Below, piece by piece: positions 17,533-25,238 of a DNA stretch of 64,000 nt. A program made the translations under genes and the position numbers. This stretch comes from Azospirillum fermentarium (lineage in GTDB: Bacteria > Pseudomonadota > Alphaproteobacteria > Azospirillales > Azospirillaceae): the NCBI RefSeq assembly GCF_025961205.1, contig NZ_JAOQNH010000001.1:1884001-1948000 (forward strand), given 5' to 3'. The notes beneath the pieces were generated by a model. The model did no database searches. It worked only from the letters and a program-made list of their open reading frames with translations, and was not told the DNA's origin. Positions within the stretch are counted from its first letter, which is position 1. The number at the start of each line of letters is the position of its first letter.

Positions 17533-18438
17533 ATGCCACGGCATAGTAAGCTTGATGAAGCGATGAAAGCTGGTGACTATCTTGAAAAGTTTTTCGACCG
17601 CGTTAGGATGGAGAAAATAGAGCGTCTTGTATACGAGGCAAAGGCAAATTCTCTTTCAAGTAATAGTGATGACGCAAATAAAGTAGCTTCATTAGCTCAC
17701 TCATTTTTCCAGTTTTCTAAAAAATTTGAGAATAACTCTATTCCAAGTTCTCATCCTAGTCCGCAAAAATTCATCAGTTCTGTGGGTCTGTTTTATGGAT
17801 GGCTAAAGGGTGTTGAGGAAAAATTTGATAATCAATTTGGCGATAATATTCTCCCACAGATCGAGGGGGCATTGGAGGCTATGGAAGAAACTCTTAGGAT
17901 TGCCGGGGCAGATACGCCATCGCCTTCTATAATTGATATATTAGACAAGGTGATATCTGCGAAATTTGCCCGTCTGGCTAGCTATATGCTCCAGAGAAGG
18001 AAGGAAACGGTAAACAATGTATTGTCCGCACGTGAAACTATAACCATAGGAGATGAATACGACGTTCAGGACCTCTATCGGGCCGTTTTGTCGATGTATT
18101 GCGATACGATTGTATCAGAGGATTATGTCCCGGCATTCGCTGGAGTTAAGAGGTCGCGCGTTGACCTTTATGTGCCAGAGCATCAACTGTTCGTTGAATT
18201 TAAGATGACCAAAGCAGATTTAGGGCAAAAGGAGGTAATAGGACAATTAAACGAAGATAGAGCGCTCTATCCATCTCATCCTGGATGCAGTTTCCTCTAT
18301 GCGTTCATATTTGACCCAACTAGAAAAATTGCGGATCCGCAGGCAATTCATACTGCGTTTGATGGTATAAATAAAACTGGAGGAGGTAGAGAGATTAAGA
18401 TGAAAGTTTTTATTCTTCAAGAGCCTGTGGCTTCGTAA
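17533..18438 (+). CDS. Protein with DpnII/MboI-like PD-(D/E)XK nuclease domain, putative defence gene
   Basis: 301 residues, clearly more AT-rich than its neighbours. The C-terminal 130 residues have the pattern of the DpnII/MboI-type restriction-nuclease fold seen in many stand-alone proteins: DEYDVQDLYRAVL (about 174-186), then SRVDLYVPEHQLFVEFKM with D211, E222 and K224 as the putative catalytic triad, and a following C.FLYAFIFDP segment. The N-terminal 165 residues are helical and unrecognised; they may be a sensor or partner-binding domain. There is no methyltransferase nearby, so it is unlikely to be a classical restriction enzyme. Its position as AT-rich cargo directly behind an integrase suggests a phage- or plasmid-defence effector, which is inference. 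Start 17533 follows AGGAG at nine bases. Confidence 0.68.
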   Translation: MPRHSKLDEAMKAGDYLEKFFDRVRMEKIERLVYEAKANSLSSNSDDANKVASLAHSFFQFSKKFENNSIPSSHPSPQKFISSVGLFYGWLKGVEEKFDNQFGDNILPQIEGALEAMEETLRIAGADTPSPSIIDILDKVISAKFARLASYMLQRRKETVNNVLSARETITIGDEYDVQDLYRAVLSMYCDTIVSEDYVPAFAGVKRSRVDLYVPEHQLFVEFKMTKADLGQKEVIGQLNEDRALYPSHPGCSFLYAFIFDPTRKIADPQAIHTAFDGINKTGGGREIKMKVFILQEPVAS

Positions 18439-18604
18439 AGCGCGTGATGACTGAGGTTGTAATGTCTTTCTGGAGGGCGTGTTGTCCCGGAAACTTCTGG
18501 CAGTCTGTTAGTAATTTTGCAGCGTTGGTCGAGACGTATAGGCGACAGTTACTCCTGTTATTTCGGCTGTGGAAGCATCCTGATGCTCTGTCGAGGTGCA
18601 GAAA

Positions 18605-19705
18605 TTACCGCTGAAAATCATCCAGCCCCCGCTGGCGCAACGACCAGCCGGGGCGGCGCAGCAGCGACCGCAGCAGCGTCCAATCGGATTCGTCCACCAC
18701 CGCCGGGCATTCAGCCTGCGCCAGCCACGCGCGGTATTCCTCGTCGCCGGTGGCGACAAGGCGGATGACGCCGGTCAGCACCTTCGCGCAGTGGCCGATC
18801 TTCGGCCCCGACGCCCGGACCTTCGCCAGCAGCCGGGCCGTTTCGTGCTCCTTCTGCGTGATGACCCGCTTGGCGTCCGCCAGTTCGGTCGCCAAGCGGG
18901 CGTTTTGCTCCTGAAGCGCCTGCACGCTGGCCCGCAGCACGGGCGCTTCCACGGCGGCCACCCGCAGGCGTTCCGCTTCGCTCACCGTCATCTCGATACG
19001 TTCCAGCATCGCCGCCCGCTCCTGCGCCTGTCGTTGAACTTCCCGGTATGCAGCGCGGGTCAGCCGCCGCCGCTTGGGGCCGGTGCGCAACAGCCCATGC
19101 CGCGCGCCCACGGCCCGCTGAAACCCGTCCTGCATCCGCCGTATCGCCTCGCAATAGGCCCGATTCTGCGCCGCGCGGTCGCCACCGTCGGCGCGGCACC
19201 GCTCCCGCGCATCAATGCCGGGATGCACCGCCTGAACGTCGAGCCGCCCATCCGCCCCAAGGTCGGGCGCAAGGTAGAAGTGCAGGTGCGGGAACCGCTC
19301 ATCCTCATGCCGGACGGCGCTGACGACCCGGTGCCCGAAGGTCTGCCGCAGCCACGCCAGCGTGTCCGTTTCCCAGCGCCGCCAGCGCTGGCGGTTCTGT
19401 TCGGTCATGTCCGCCAGCGGAACCGGGAAACTCGCCACCCCGGCGACCAGCACCGGCGCATCCTTGCGCAGCCGCCGCCCAGCCCCGTCCTTCGCCTTGT
19501 CCGCGTTGTCGGTCGCCAGCGCTTCCACCTCCGCCAAGGGCAAGCCCATGACCAGGGTGGGCGGCTGTGGCGTGGCGACATGCGGGCAGGCCGCCGGTTC
19601 GCGTCCGGCTTCGGCCAGAATGTCCCGCATCGACCAGCGTGTGCTCATCGCCTTCTTCGGCACGCTGCGGCTGACGGTATCGAGGTGCAGAAACTGATAG
19701 GCCAT
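18605..19705 (-). CDS. MobV-type relaxase (Mob/Pre plasmid mobilisation family)
   Basis: 366 residues. The start at 19705 has GGGGGA seven bases upstream. The relaxase domain shows the His-rich motif HEDERFPHLHFYL, with H133, E134, D135, H140 and H142, the metal-binding signature of MobV/Pre relaxases. A C-terminal coiled coil follows (about 210-300). These enzymes nick a plasmid oriT and become covalently attached to the strand. The N-terminus ends ...VSRSVPKKAMSTRWSMRDIL, usual for the class. No type IV secretion genes are nearby, so it would use a helper. Confidence 0.78.
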   Translation of the reverse strand: MAYQFLHLDTVSRSVPKKAMSTRWSMRDILAEAGREPAACPHVATPQPPTLVMGLPLAEVEALATDNADKAKDGAGRRLRKDAPVLVAGVASFPVPLADMTEQNRQRWRRWETDTLAWLRQTFGHRVVSAVRHEDERFPHLHFYLAPDLGADGRLDVQAVHPGIDARERCRADGGDRAAQNRAYCEAIRRMQDGFQRAVGARHGLLRTGPKRRRLTRAAYREVQRQAQERAAMLERIEMTVSEAERLRVAAVEAPVLRASVQALQEQNARLATELADAKRVITQKEHETARLLAKVRASGPKIGHCAKVLTGVIRLVATGDEEYRAWLAQAECPAVVDESDWTLLRSLLRRPGWSLRQRGLDDFQR

Positions 19706-19774
19706 CGTGGTTCCCCCTCTCGAACCGCGATGTGTGCCTGTGCGGAGTCGCAGCAACCTAAAAGTTTATCGAAT

Positions 19775-19812
19775 CCGATTAAATCTAGCGACCGATTAAA
19801 TCTAGCGACCGA
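19775..19812. repeat. 17-bp tandem repeats, iteron-like
   Basis: CCGATTAAATCTAGCGA occurs at 19775-19791 and 19792-19808, and a third copy begins (CCGA) before diverging. They form an AT-rich patch in the 213-bp noncoding gap between the relaxase and the RepA-like gene, where plasmid origins keep iterons. With only two full copies the assignment is tentative. Confidence 0.6.
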
Positions 19813-19918
19813 CTATGTTTGTTGCACAAACGTCGGGTCTGCGACGCGGGCCGCGCTGGCGCGCGGCGCACACGGACGCCAGCGGGCGCTGGCCATCCGT
19901 GCGCGTGTGCGCCGGGCG

Positions 19919-21040
19919 TCAGGCGGCGAGATCGTCCTCGTCATCCTCATCGTCGTTGGCCGCGCTCATCAGCGCCTCGACGGCGATGAAGCGGTCATCG
20001 ACCGCCGAGACGAGGTTGCGGGCCGTCAGGCTCTTCCGCGCGTCGTCGAACGCCGACGCCCGTTCGACCCCCACGCCGACCGCCTTCGCCGCCTTCCGCC
20101 ACTCGACGCTGGTCAGCCCAGCCGGGCCAGCGGCCTTCAGCGCGTCCAGCGCCAGCAGGTGATGCGCGGGCAACGGCTTCGCGGCCCGCGCCGGTTGGCC
20201 CGGCAGTCCCACATCTTCAACGTGGACCGCGACGAGGCTCGACAGCGGCAACCCTTCGGTATCGACGCCGAGATCCACCGCATCCAGGCGGAACGTGGAC
20301 GTGAACTCCCGCCCGTCCTTCTGCTTCTCGACCGTCGTCAGAACCGTTCCCGGCTGGTCGCCGCGCCGGACCCGAATCACCGTGTCCGCGTTCGCGCGCA
20401 ACGAACTATGTCCGCGCAGCCCCCGCCCGGTGTCCTTGCCCTGGTGATGGACGGTCAGCACCGCGCAGTCGAACGCCTTCGCGATTCGAGCGCAACTTTC
20501 CATGTACTTTCGCACGTCGCGCGAAAGATTCTCATCGCCGTCGCCGAAGCAGGTAGCCAGCGTGTCGAAGATCACGAGCGAGATCGGCAGGTTGAACTGG
20601 CTCTGCCAGTGCTGGATGGAGACGATCAGGGCGTCCAGGGACGACGTGTCCAGCATGTTGATCGCCTGATTGCCCAGCATGAACGGAATCGTTGATGATG
20701 ACCCCGACGTCTTCAGCCATGCCGAGATGCGCCCATTCAGCCCGTGTTGCCCTTCGCCCGCGATGTAGACCGTGATGCCCTGTTCGGCCTTTCGGCCCCA
20801 CGCCCCCTGACCCGACGCGATGCCCAGCGCTGCGCCCATGGCGATGAACGACTTGAAGGTTCCCGACTCGCCATACAGAAAGGCGACGCTGTTCCGGCTC
20901 AACACGCCGGGAATGACCGGCTTGCCAGCCGGGATGCTCTTGTGCTGGTCGATGGTGAACAGCGGATACATTGATGATGACAGGCCCGAGACGATCGAGG
21001 CGGTGCCGGTCGCGGTGTTGTTCGTGTTCGTCGTGGTCAT
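19919..21040 (-). CDS. RepA-like hexameric helicase (AAA_25 ATPase)
   Basis: 373 residues. The start at 21040 has AAGGA upstream. A RecA-fold ATPase is evident: Walker A in YGESGTFKSF (about 56-65), Walker B in LVIFDTLATCF, and HHQGKDTGRGLRGHSSLRAN as the sensor/arginine region typical of RSF1010 RepA-like proteins. This family unwinds origin DNA for plasmid replication or occurs in integrated elements. The C-terminus has a winged-helix-like part (LLALDALKAAGPAGLTSVEW) and an acidic tail. With the MobV relaxase and repeats it points to a plasmid ancestry of Element A. Confidence 0.82.
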   Translation of the reverse strand: MTTTNTNNTATGTASIVSGLSSSMYPLFTIDQHKSIPAGKPVIPGVLSRNSVAFLYGESGTFKSFIAMGAALGIASGQGAWGRKAEQGITVYIAGEGQHGLNGRISAWLKTSGSSSTIPFMLGNQAINMLDTSSLDALIVSIQHWQSQFNLPISLVIFDTLATCFGDGDENLSRDVRKYMESCARIAKAFDCAVLTVHHQGKDTGRGLRGHSSLRANADTVIRVRRGDQPGTVLTTVEKQKDGREFTSTFRLDAVDLGVDTEGLPLSSLVAVHVEDVGLPGQPARAAKPLPAHHLLALDALKAAGPAGLTSVEWRKAAKAVGVGVERASAFDDARKSLTARNLVSAVDDRFIAVEALMSAANDDEDDEDDLAA

Positions 21041-21192
21041 GCTTCGTTCCTTCGCGTTCGTGTTGCCGGTTCGTTCCGATCCGGCAAGCACTCTATGGGG
21101 TCGGGAGATGCGAAGGGGCGACCCAGCCAGAACGAAAAATTGACGGCCCCGCCGTCTACCGAACCGCAGTTCGGCTTTCTCGTTCTTGAACA

Positions 21193-21258
21193 GATAAGGC
21201 GCGTGTTCGTTTGGACCGCCCCCACGGTGGGGCGGTCCAAACGAACACGCGCCTTATC
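21193..21258. repeat. Perfect 30-bp inverted repeat with 6-base loop
   Basis: Arms 21193-21222 and 21229-21258 are exact reverse complements around CACGGT. The stretch 21041-21564 has no gene. It holds this hairpin upstream of the RepA-like gene, then the middle att copy and a terminator. There is no T-run after the hairpin, so it is more likely an origin (single- or double-strand origin, or oriT) or a strong operator than a terminator. Confidence 0.9.
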
Positions 21259-21353
21259 AGATGAGTTGAAATAACCACGAAACTGTGGCACTTGTCAAGC
21301 GTTTTGATCGGCTAAGTCTTTGACGAGACAGGGTGTTTCTGTGTTGCAGAGGG

Positions 21354-21371
21354 TCCCTCTCCCTCCGCCAC
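21354..21371 (+). repeat. Middle attachment site (A/B junction)
   Basis: An exact 18-base copy of the tRNA-Ser 3' end, 5.9 kb from the tRNA. It is both the right end of Element A and the left end of Element B. Unlike the tRNA copy it is preceded by unrelated sequence (TTGCAGAGGG), so it is not a second tRNA gene. Confidence 0.9.
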
Positions 21372-21377
21372 GAAATC

Positions 21378-21422
21378 AGGCCAGAGCGTTGATTTTCCTA
21401 GAAAATCCGCTCTGGCCTTTTT
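21378..21422 (+). terminator. tRNA-Ser-type terminator carried by Element B
   Basis: Left arm 21378-21388 (AGGCCAGAGCG) pairs perfectly with 21408-21418. An inner 7-bp stem GATTTTC/GAAAATC follows, and a T-run ends at 21422. It lies 7 bases after the middle att copy, exactly as the host terminator lies after the right att copy. It was probably brought by Element B to restore tRNA termination. Confidence 0.88.
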
Positions 21423-21563
21423 CGTTCCCCCACAGTTTGCCCCACACTTTGCGGCGGATTGACGCCGCTGTTGGCGGACATTTGCGGACGAAACTGCTTC
21501 AGGACGCTTGCTGACAACGGACATGGGCTTGGGGGGCGGCCGTGGTATGCCATGCTAAACCTT

Positions 21564-22286
21564 CTATATCCGTTGGTTGTGGTCTGGGTTGAAAATTTCT
21601 GATATTCTCGGCATCATATTCTCTAGTTCGTTTAGTGATATGATAAAAAATCCTATAGTGTGCAGGCCGCTATAAACAACATCGAAGGTTTTTTCTGAGT
21701 TTTGGTTGTTTCTGTCAAAAGACCATAAGCCATTATTTGTGTCCAATTTCCCAAATGCCATTAATGTTCCTAGACAGTTCGGATGACTAAATTCTGAAAG
21801 CTTTTCGTAGTTATCAGAAATTCCTGGATACTCCTTGTTCATTCGCCCTATCATTGTAATGACATTTACTGATTTATATTCTTCAAATTGCTTTACCCAT
21901 TCTTCTATACGTATCGCGTTCATCCTCTTCAATACGAGTTCCTTAATCCCTGCGCGATCCATTTTGGCTTCGAGCTGAGAAAGATTATGGTAAAAATCGT
22001 AGAATGTTACCACGGTCTCTAATACTGCTCTTGAAAGTGTAATTGAGGAAATCGCATTTCCATTATTCCACATCGACGTAGAGCCATTCGATAGTGTATG
22101 TATCCTATATGCACAGGATTGGATGAACGCGCGTATGTTGAATACAGTTTTCGGTGTGATTTTTCCTTGTCCATTTAGATTGATGGAACTTGCCATCCTT
22201 GTTTCTATTTCTCGCATGCATTTGTTGGCATATTCTGCGCGCTCCCAGCTGCCGCTAACTCTTTCGACCGCTTCCTTTTCAAACAT
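21564..22286 (-). CDS. AT-rich cargo protein of unknown function
   Basis: About 240 residues if started at MFEKEA (22286); an in-frame extension to 22355 is possible. The base composition is far more AT-rich than the adjoining terminase genes. The protein is predicted mostly helical, with MWNNGNAISSITLSRAVLET and YDFYHNLSQLEAKMDR, and ELSEFSHPN-like and HTIGFFIISLNELE segments. The layout resembles DUF5677- or HEPN-type helical proteins, but this is only a resemblance. It sits at the outer end of Element B beyond terL, the place where phage satellites keep anti-phage or accessory genes. Confidence 0.6.
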   Translation of the reverse strand: MFEKEAVERVSGSWERAEYANKCMREIETRMASSINLNGQGKITPKTVFNIRAFIQSCAYRIHTLSNGSTSMWNNGNAISSITLSRAVLETVVTFYDFYHNLSQLEAKMDRAGIKELVLKRMNAIRIEEWVKQFEEYKSVNVITMIGRMNKEYPGISDNYEKLSEFSHPNCLGTLMAFGKLDTNNGLWSFDRNNQNSEKTFDVVYSGLHTIGFFIISLNELENMMPRISEIFNPDHNQRI

Positions 22287-22423
22287 CTTTGTTGCTCTAA
22301 ATTTAATTGATGGGGCGGGAAACAATACAATTTTGCTGCGTCGATGTCCACGCAACTATGGTCTGACTGTCTGGCTTAGCTAAACGAGACAAGCATCTCT
22401 CGAAGACGTACCAGTGGCGATTG

Positions 22424-24091
22424 CTACACGAGCAAGAGGTCGTCCCACTCCTCGGCATCCTCCTTGTCGTCACCGCCGATGACCAGGAAGCCGTCCGGCC
22501 GATCTGCGGTCTCGTAGATGCTCGGGCCATCGTCGCCGGCCAGAATGCGGCCTACAGCCATAGCGGCCGCAACGGCACCGTCGATCCGGCCCCGTGCCTT
22601 CTCCTTCGTGAACTTCTCGTTCTCGGCCGCGTCCTTCTCCGCCACCACGTTGGCGAAGCACATCCGCAGCACAGGGTTGGCGCCGTGGCGGAACTCGCCC
22701 CCCAGGATGGCGCGCTTCAGCTCGCGCACCGGCGCGGCCATGCTGGCGAAGCCCTGCCCGAAGGTGGCGACGGTGATATCCTCCCGCTGCAACGCGGTGG
22801 TGACGGCGGTGGAGTTCCATCGGTCGATGGCGACCTCCTGAAGGTCGAACCGCTCGGCCAGCCCAACCACATGGGCAATTACCGCGTCATAGTCGATGCG
22901 GTTTCCCTCCGTGATCGTCAGGAAGCCGGCGTCGCGCCAGCGCAGGTAATCGGCCCGGTCCTTCTCGGCCTTCTTTCCCAACGCGGCCTCGGGCAGGAAG
23001 AAGGACGGCACTACGTCATAGCTGCGGCCGTCGCCCTCGCCATCAGGGAACACGGCGACCACGGCCGTCAGGTCTTCCACGCTGGACAGGTCCACGCCCA
23101 CCCAGCACGCCCGGCCGATCAGGTCTTCCGAGTCGGTGGTCGGCTCGGCCTTGTCGTAGGTGGCGAGGTCCATCCACGGGTTGGACGCGCCTTCCTGCCA
23201 CTGGTTCAGGTGGAACCGGCGGAAGTCGGCGATCTCGGCCGGGAAGTGCTCGATCCGGCGGGCCTTGATGCGCAGTTCCTCCAGCGAACAGAAGCCGGCG
23301 TCGATAGCCGGGTTGGCCGCGTGCCAAGCGCTTTCATCCCGCCAATCGGCTTCCGGGTCCGCCGCGAAGATGATCGGGGCGAAGGTCGGGTCGTCCACCT
23401 CGCCGCGCGCCACGGCAAGGCTGTAGCTCCACAGGTCGTGGGCAAGCCCGCCCTGTCCTTCGCCGGCCGTGGAGATGACGACGGTGAGCGGTTCCTCGCG
23501 CTTCACCATGGAGTCCGTCACCACCTTGAACAGCTTGCGGCCCTCGGCCACCGGCCACGCATGCACCTCGTCCGCCAGGAAGAACGAAGCGTTCATGCCG
23601 TGCTTGGAATAGGCTTCGGACGAAATCGCCTTCAGGGTCGAACTGGTCTTCGTGTGGTTGAGGATCTTCCGGCTTTCGATGGAGCGGACACGGCGCAACA
23701 GCGCGTCGTCCTGCTTCACCATCTCCCACGAGTGCTTGAAGGCAATGCCGGCGTTCTCCCGGTCGGCGGCGGCCTGGATCACCTGCCCACCGGCCTCGGC
23801 TTCCGGCCCCAGGAAGTGCGCCAGCGCCAGCGCAGAAGCGAGCGTCGTCTTGGCGTTGCCACGGGGTATCCAGATGCAGGCGAGGCGCACCAGCCGCCGA
23901 CCGGCGTCGGTGGACGGGCCGTAGATGCGGCGCACCACCGCCTCTTGGAACGGGTGCAGGTGGAACGGCTCGCCCGCGAAGCGGCCTTCCCACAGGCGCA
24001 GCATGCGGACGAACCGGGACACCTTGTCGGCGCGGCCGGTCGGATCGGGGTACAGCCCCGGATCAGGCGAGAAGATCGGAATCCCAGCCAT
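22424..24091 (-). CDS. Phage terminase large subunit (Terminase_1, HK97 type)
   Basis: 555 residues. The ATPase half has a Walker-A-like IPRGNAKTTLASAL, adenine-binding and Walker-B region FFLADEVHAW and a coupling SxxxG-type VVISTAGEGQGG. The nuclease half has acidic residues in WVGVDLSSVEDLTAV, EVAIDRWNST and a C-terminal GRIDGAVAAAMAVGR. It cuts and translocates DNA into the prohead through the portal. The gene overlaps that of the small subunit by 29 bases. Confidence 0.94.
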   Translation of the reverse strand: MAGIPIFSPDPGLYPDPTGRADKVSRFVRMLRLWEGRFAGEPFHLHPFQEAVVRRIYGPSTDAGRRLVRLACIWIPRGNAKTTLASALALAHFLGPEAEAGGQVIQAAADRENAGIAFKHSWEMVKQDDALLRRVRSIESRKILNHTKTSSTLKAISSEAYSKHGMNASFFLADEVHAWPVAEGRKLFKVVTDSMVKREEPLTVVISTAGEGQGGLAHDLWSYSLAVARGEVDDPTFAPIIFAADPEADWRDESAWHAANPAIDAGFCSLEELRIKARRIEHFPAEIADFRRFHLNQWQEGASNPWMDLATYDKAEPTTDSEDLIGRACWVGVDLSSVEDLTAVVAVFPDGEGDGRSYDVVPSFFLPEAALGKKAEKDRADYLRWRDAGFLTITEGNRIDYDAVIAHVVGLAERFDLQEVAIDRWNSTAVTTALQREDITVATFGQGFASMAAPVRELKRAILGGEFRHGANPVLRMCFANVVAEKDAAENEKFTKEKARGRIDGAVAAAMAVGRILAGDDGPSIYETADRPDGFLVIGGDDKEDAEEWDDLLLV

Positions 24092-24473
24092 TGCCCTTGT
24101 CCTCTTCGGTCTTGCCCTTGGTGCCTTGCCGGTGCGGCGTGAGCGCCAGCTCGGCCGCCAGCAACCGGGCTTCGCGCATGGCGGCTTGCTGCATCTTGAA
24201 GGCCGGGTGCGGCTTGGGGCCGTTCTCGGTGGAGACCATGCGGCCTTCCACGCCCATCAGCTCCTCGAACTCCCTCACTTGCCCGGCGGCGACGCAGTAA
24301 CTTTCCAGCGTCGCCATGGCGTCGGCGGTCAGCAGCTTCCGGCGGTGCAGCTCCGGGGCGGAACGCTTCCATTCCCGCTTGGCGTGGACGGTCAGCCAGG
24401 ACGGCGGAGACGGGCACCGGCCGGGCGCGGCGCCGCCCTCGATCACCTTCAGGTTCGGTTTCCGGCCCTTCAT
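24063..24473 (-). CDS. Phage terminase small subunit (P27 family)
   Basis: 136 residues. It begins MKGRKPNLKVIEGG and continues PPSWLTVHAKREWKR..PELHRRKLLTADAMATLESYC, the classical P27/HK97 small-terminase pattern. It binds the packaging site and regulates the large subunit. The start at 24473 is set by family length. Its 3' end overlaps the large subunit start, as in many siphophages. Confidence 0.9.
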   Translation of the reverse strand: MKGRKPNLKVIEGGAAPGRCPSPPSWLTVHAKREWKRSAPELHRRKLLTADAMATLESYCVAAGQVREFEELMGVEGRMVSTENGPKPHPAFKMQQAAMREARLLAAELALTPHRQGTKGKTEEDKGNGWDSDLLA

Positions 24474-24555
24474 GATGAAAATCCCCAATTTCGGCGTGTG
24501 TGCGCGCAAGACCCCCCAACGGTCCCGGTCCCCTCGGTGAGAAATTCCGACATGC

Positions 24556-24897
24556 CTATCCCCTCCGACGCTTCGGGCCGCCTTGGTCGCGGCGGGTCCG
24601 CGTCGAGTGGTGGGAGTGGCAGAAGGGGCGAAGGTTCGTCGGGTCCAACCGGCGGTGCGGCGCCTCCTTGACACTGACGATGTGGTCCACGTCCTCCGTG
24701 GGGCAGCCACAGCCGGGGACGCAGCACACGGGGTGCGTCTTGACGAACTCGGCACGGACGCGCTCCCACGCCGCGTCATAGCCACGCTGGCGAGCGGTCC
24801 CTCGGGCGGCGTCATAGGCTTTGGTGCAGCGTGGGCACTTCTGGCCGGCGGGGACCAGCGAACCGCACTTGCAGGCACGGGGCGGAGCGTAGGGCAT
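24556..24897 (-). CDS. HNH endonuclease, packaging-associated
   Basis: 113 residues. An N-terminal zinc knuckle (CKCG...CPRC) precedes an HNH core: CVPGCGCPTEDVDHIVSVKE, then LDPTNLRPFCHSHHSTRT. HNH proteins encoded beside the terminase of HK97-type phages stimulate cos cleavage during packaging. This suggests that Element B packages by a cos mechanism. Confidence 0.9.
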   Translation of the reverse strand: MPYAPPRACKCGSLVPAGQKCPRCTKAYDAARGTARQRGYDAAWERVRAEFVKTHPVCCVPGCGCPTEDVDHIVSVKEAPHRRLDPTNLRPFCHSHHSTRTRRDQGGPKRRRG

Positions 24898-24901
24898 AGC
24901 G

Positions 24902-25234
24902 TCACCCGGTGAAGTCGATTTCGAGGCGGACGGCGGTGGTGCCTATCGGGATAGGCCACGCGAAGGTGATGGTGCGCTGTGAGCCGTTCCAGTTGATCTT
25001 GTCCGTCGTGCGGATCGGCAGCGGGAAGCCGGCAGTGAGGAACGGTGTAGGCGATAGGATCGCGCGGTAGTTTCCCTGCGAAGAGGACGAGCCCGCTCGG
25101 ATGGTTTGGGCTGTTAACCCGAAGACCTTGGCCTTACAGGAGACGGAAATGGTGGGTGTGCCCGGCCGCACCACCGTCACGTCGGCGCCGGATTGAGCAA
25201 GGGCACGGTCAAGGGCGTCTGTTTCTGTGGGCAT
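24902..25234 (-). CDS. Small head/neck-region phage protein, unknown
   Basis: 110 residues from the ATG at 25234. No family is recognised. The C-terminal half (about 60-110) is beta-rich, ending AWPIPIGTTAVRLEIDFTG. The gene lies between those of the head-tail connector and HNH, so it may be a head-closure or neck protein. Confidence 0.6.
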   Translation of the reverse strand: MPTETDALDRALAQSGADVTVVRPGTPTISVSCKAKVFGLTAQTIRAGSSSSQGNYRAILSPTPFLTAGFPLPIRTTDKINWNGSQRTITFAWPIPIGTTAVRLEIDFTG

Positions 25235-25238
25235 GGCG

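Larger units (their letters stand above)
15467..21370. mobile_element. Element A: integrated mobilizable plasmid-like element at tRNA-Ser
   Basis: The 5.9-kb segment lies between two copies of the tRNA-Ser 3' end. In order it carries a tyrosine integrase beside the tRNA, an AT-rich nuclease-domain gene, a leftward MobV-type relaxase, 17-bp tandem repeats, a leftward RepA-like helicase and a perfect 30-bp inverted repeat. No conjugation (type IV secretion) genes are present, so transfer would need a helper. This combination fits an integrative mobilizable element derived from a small plasmid. Confidence 0.85.

Noticed and set aside
21341..21371. Second tRNA-Ser gene at the A/B junction
   Set aside because: Only the 3' end is present; no anticodon arm or 5' acceptor strand precedes it.
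22421..24142. Plus-strand frame of 573 codons opposite terL
   Set aside because: Antisense shadow of the terminase, without recognisable motifs.
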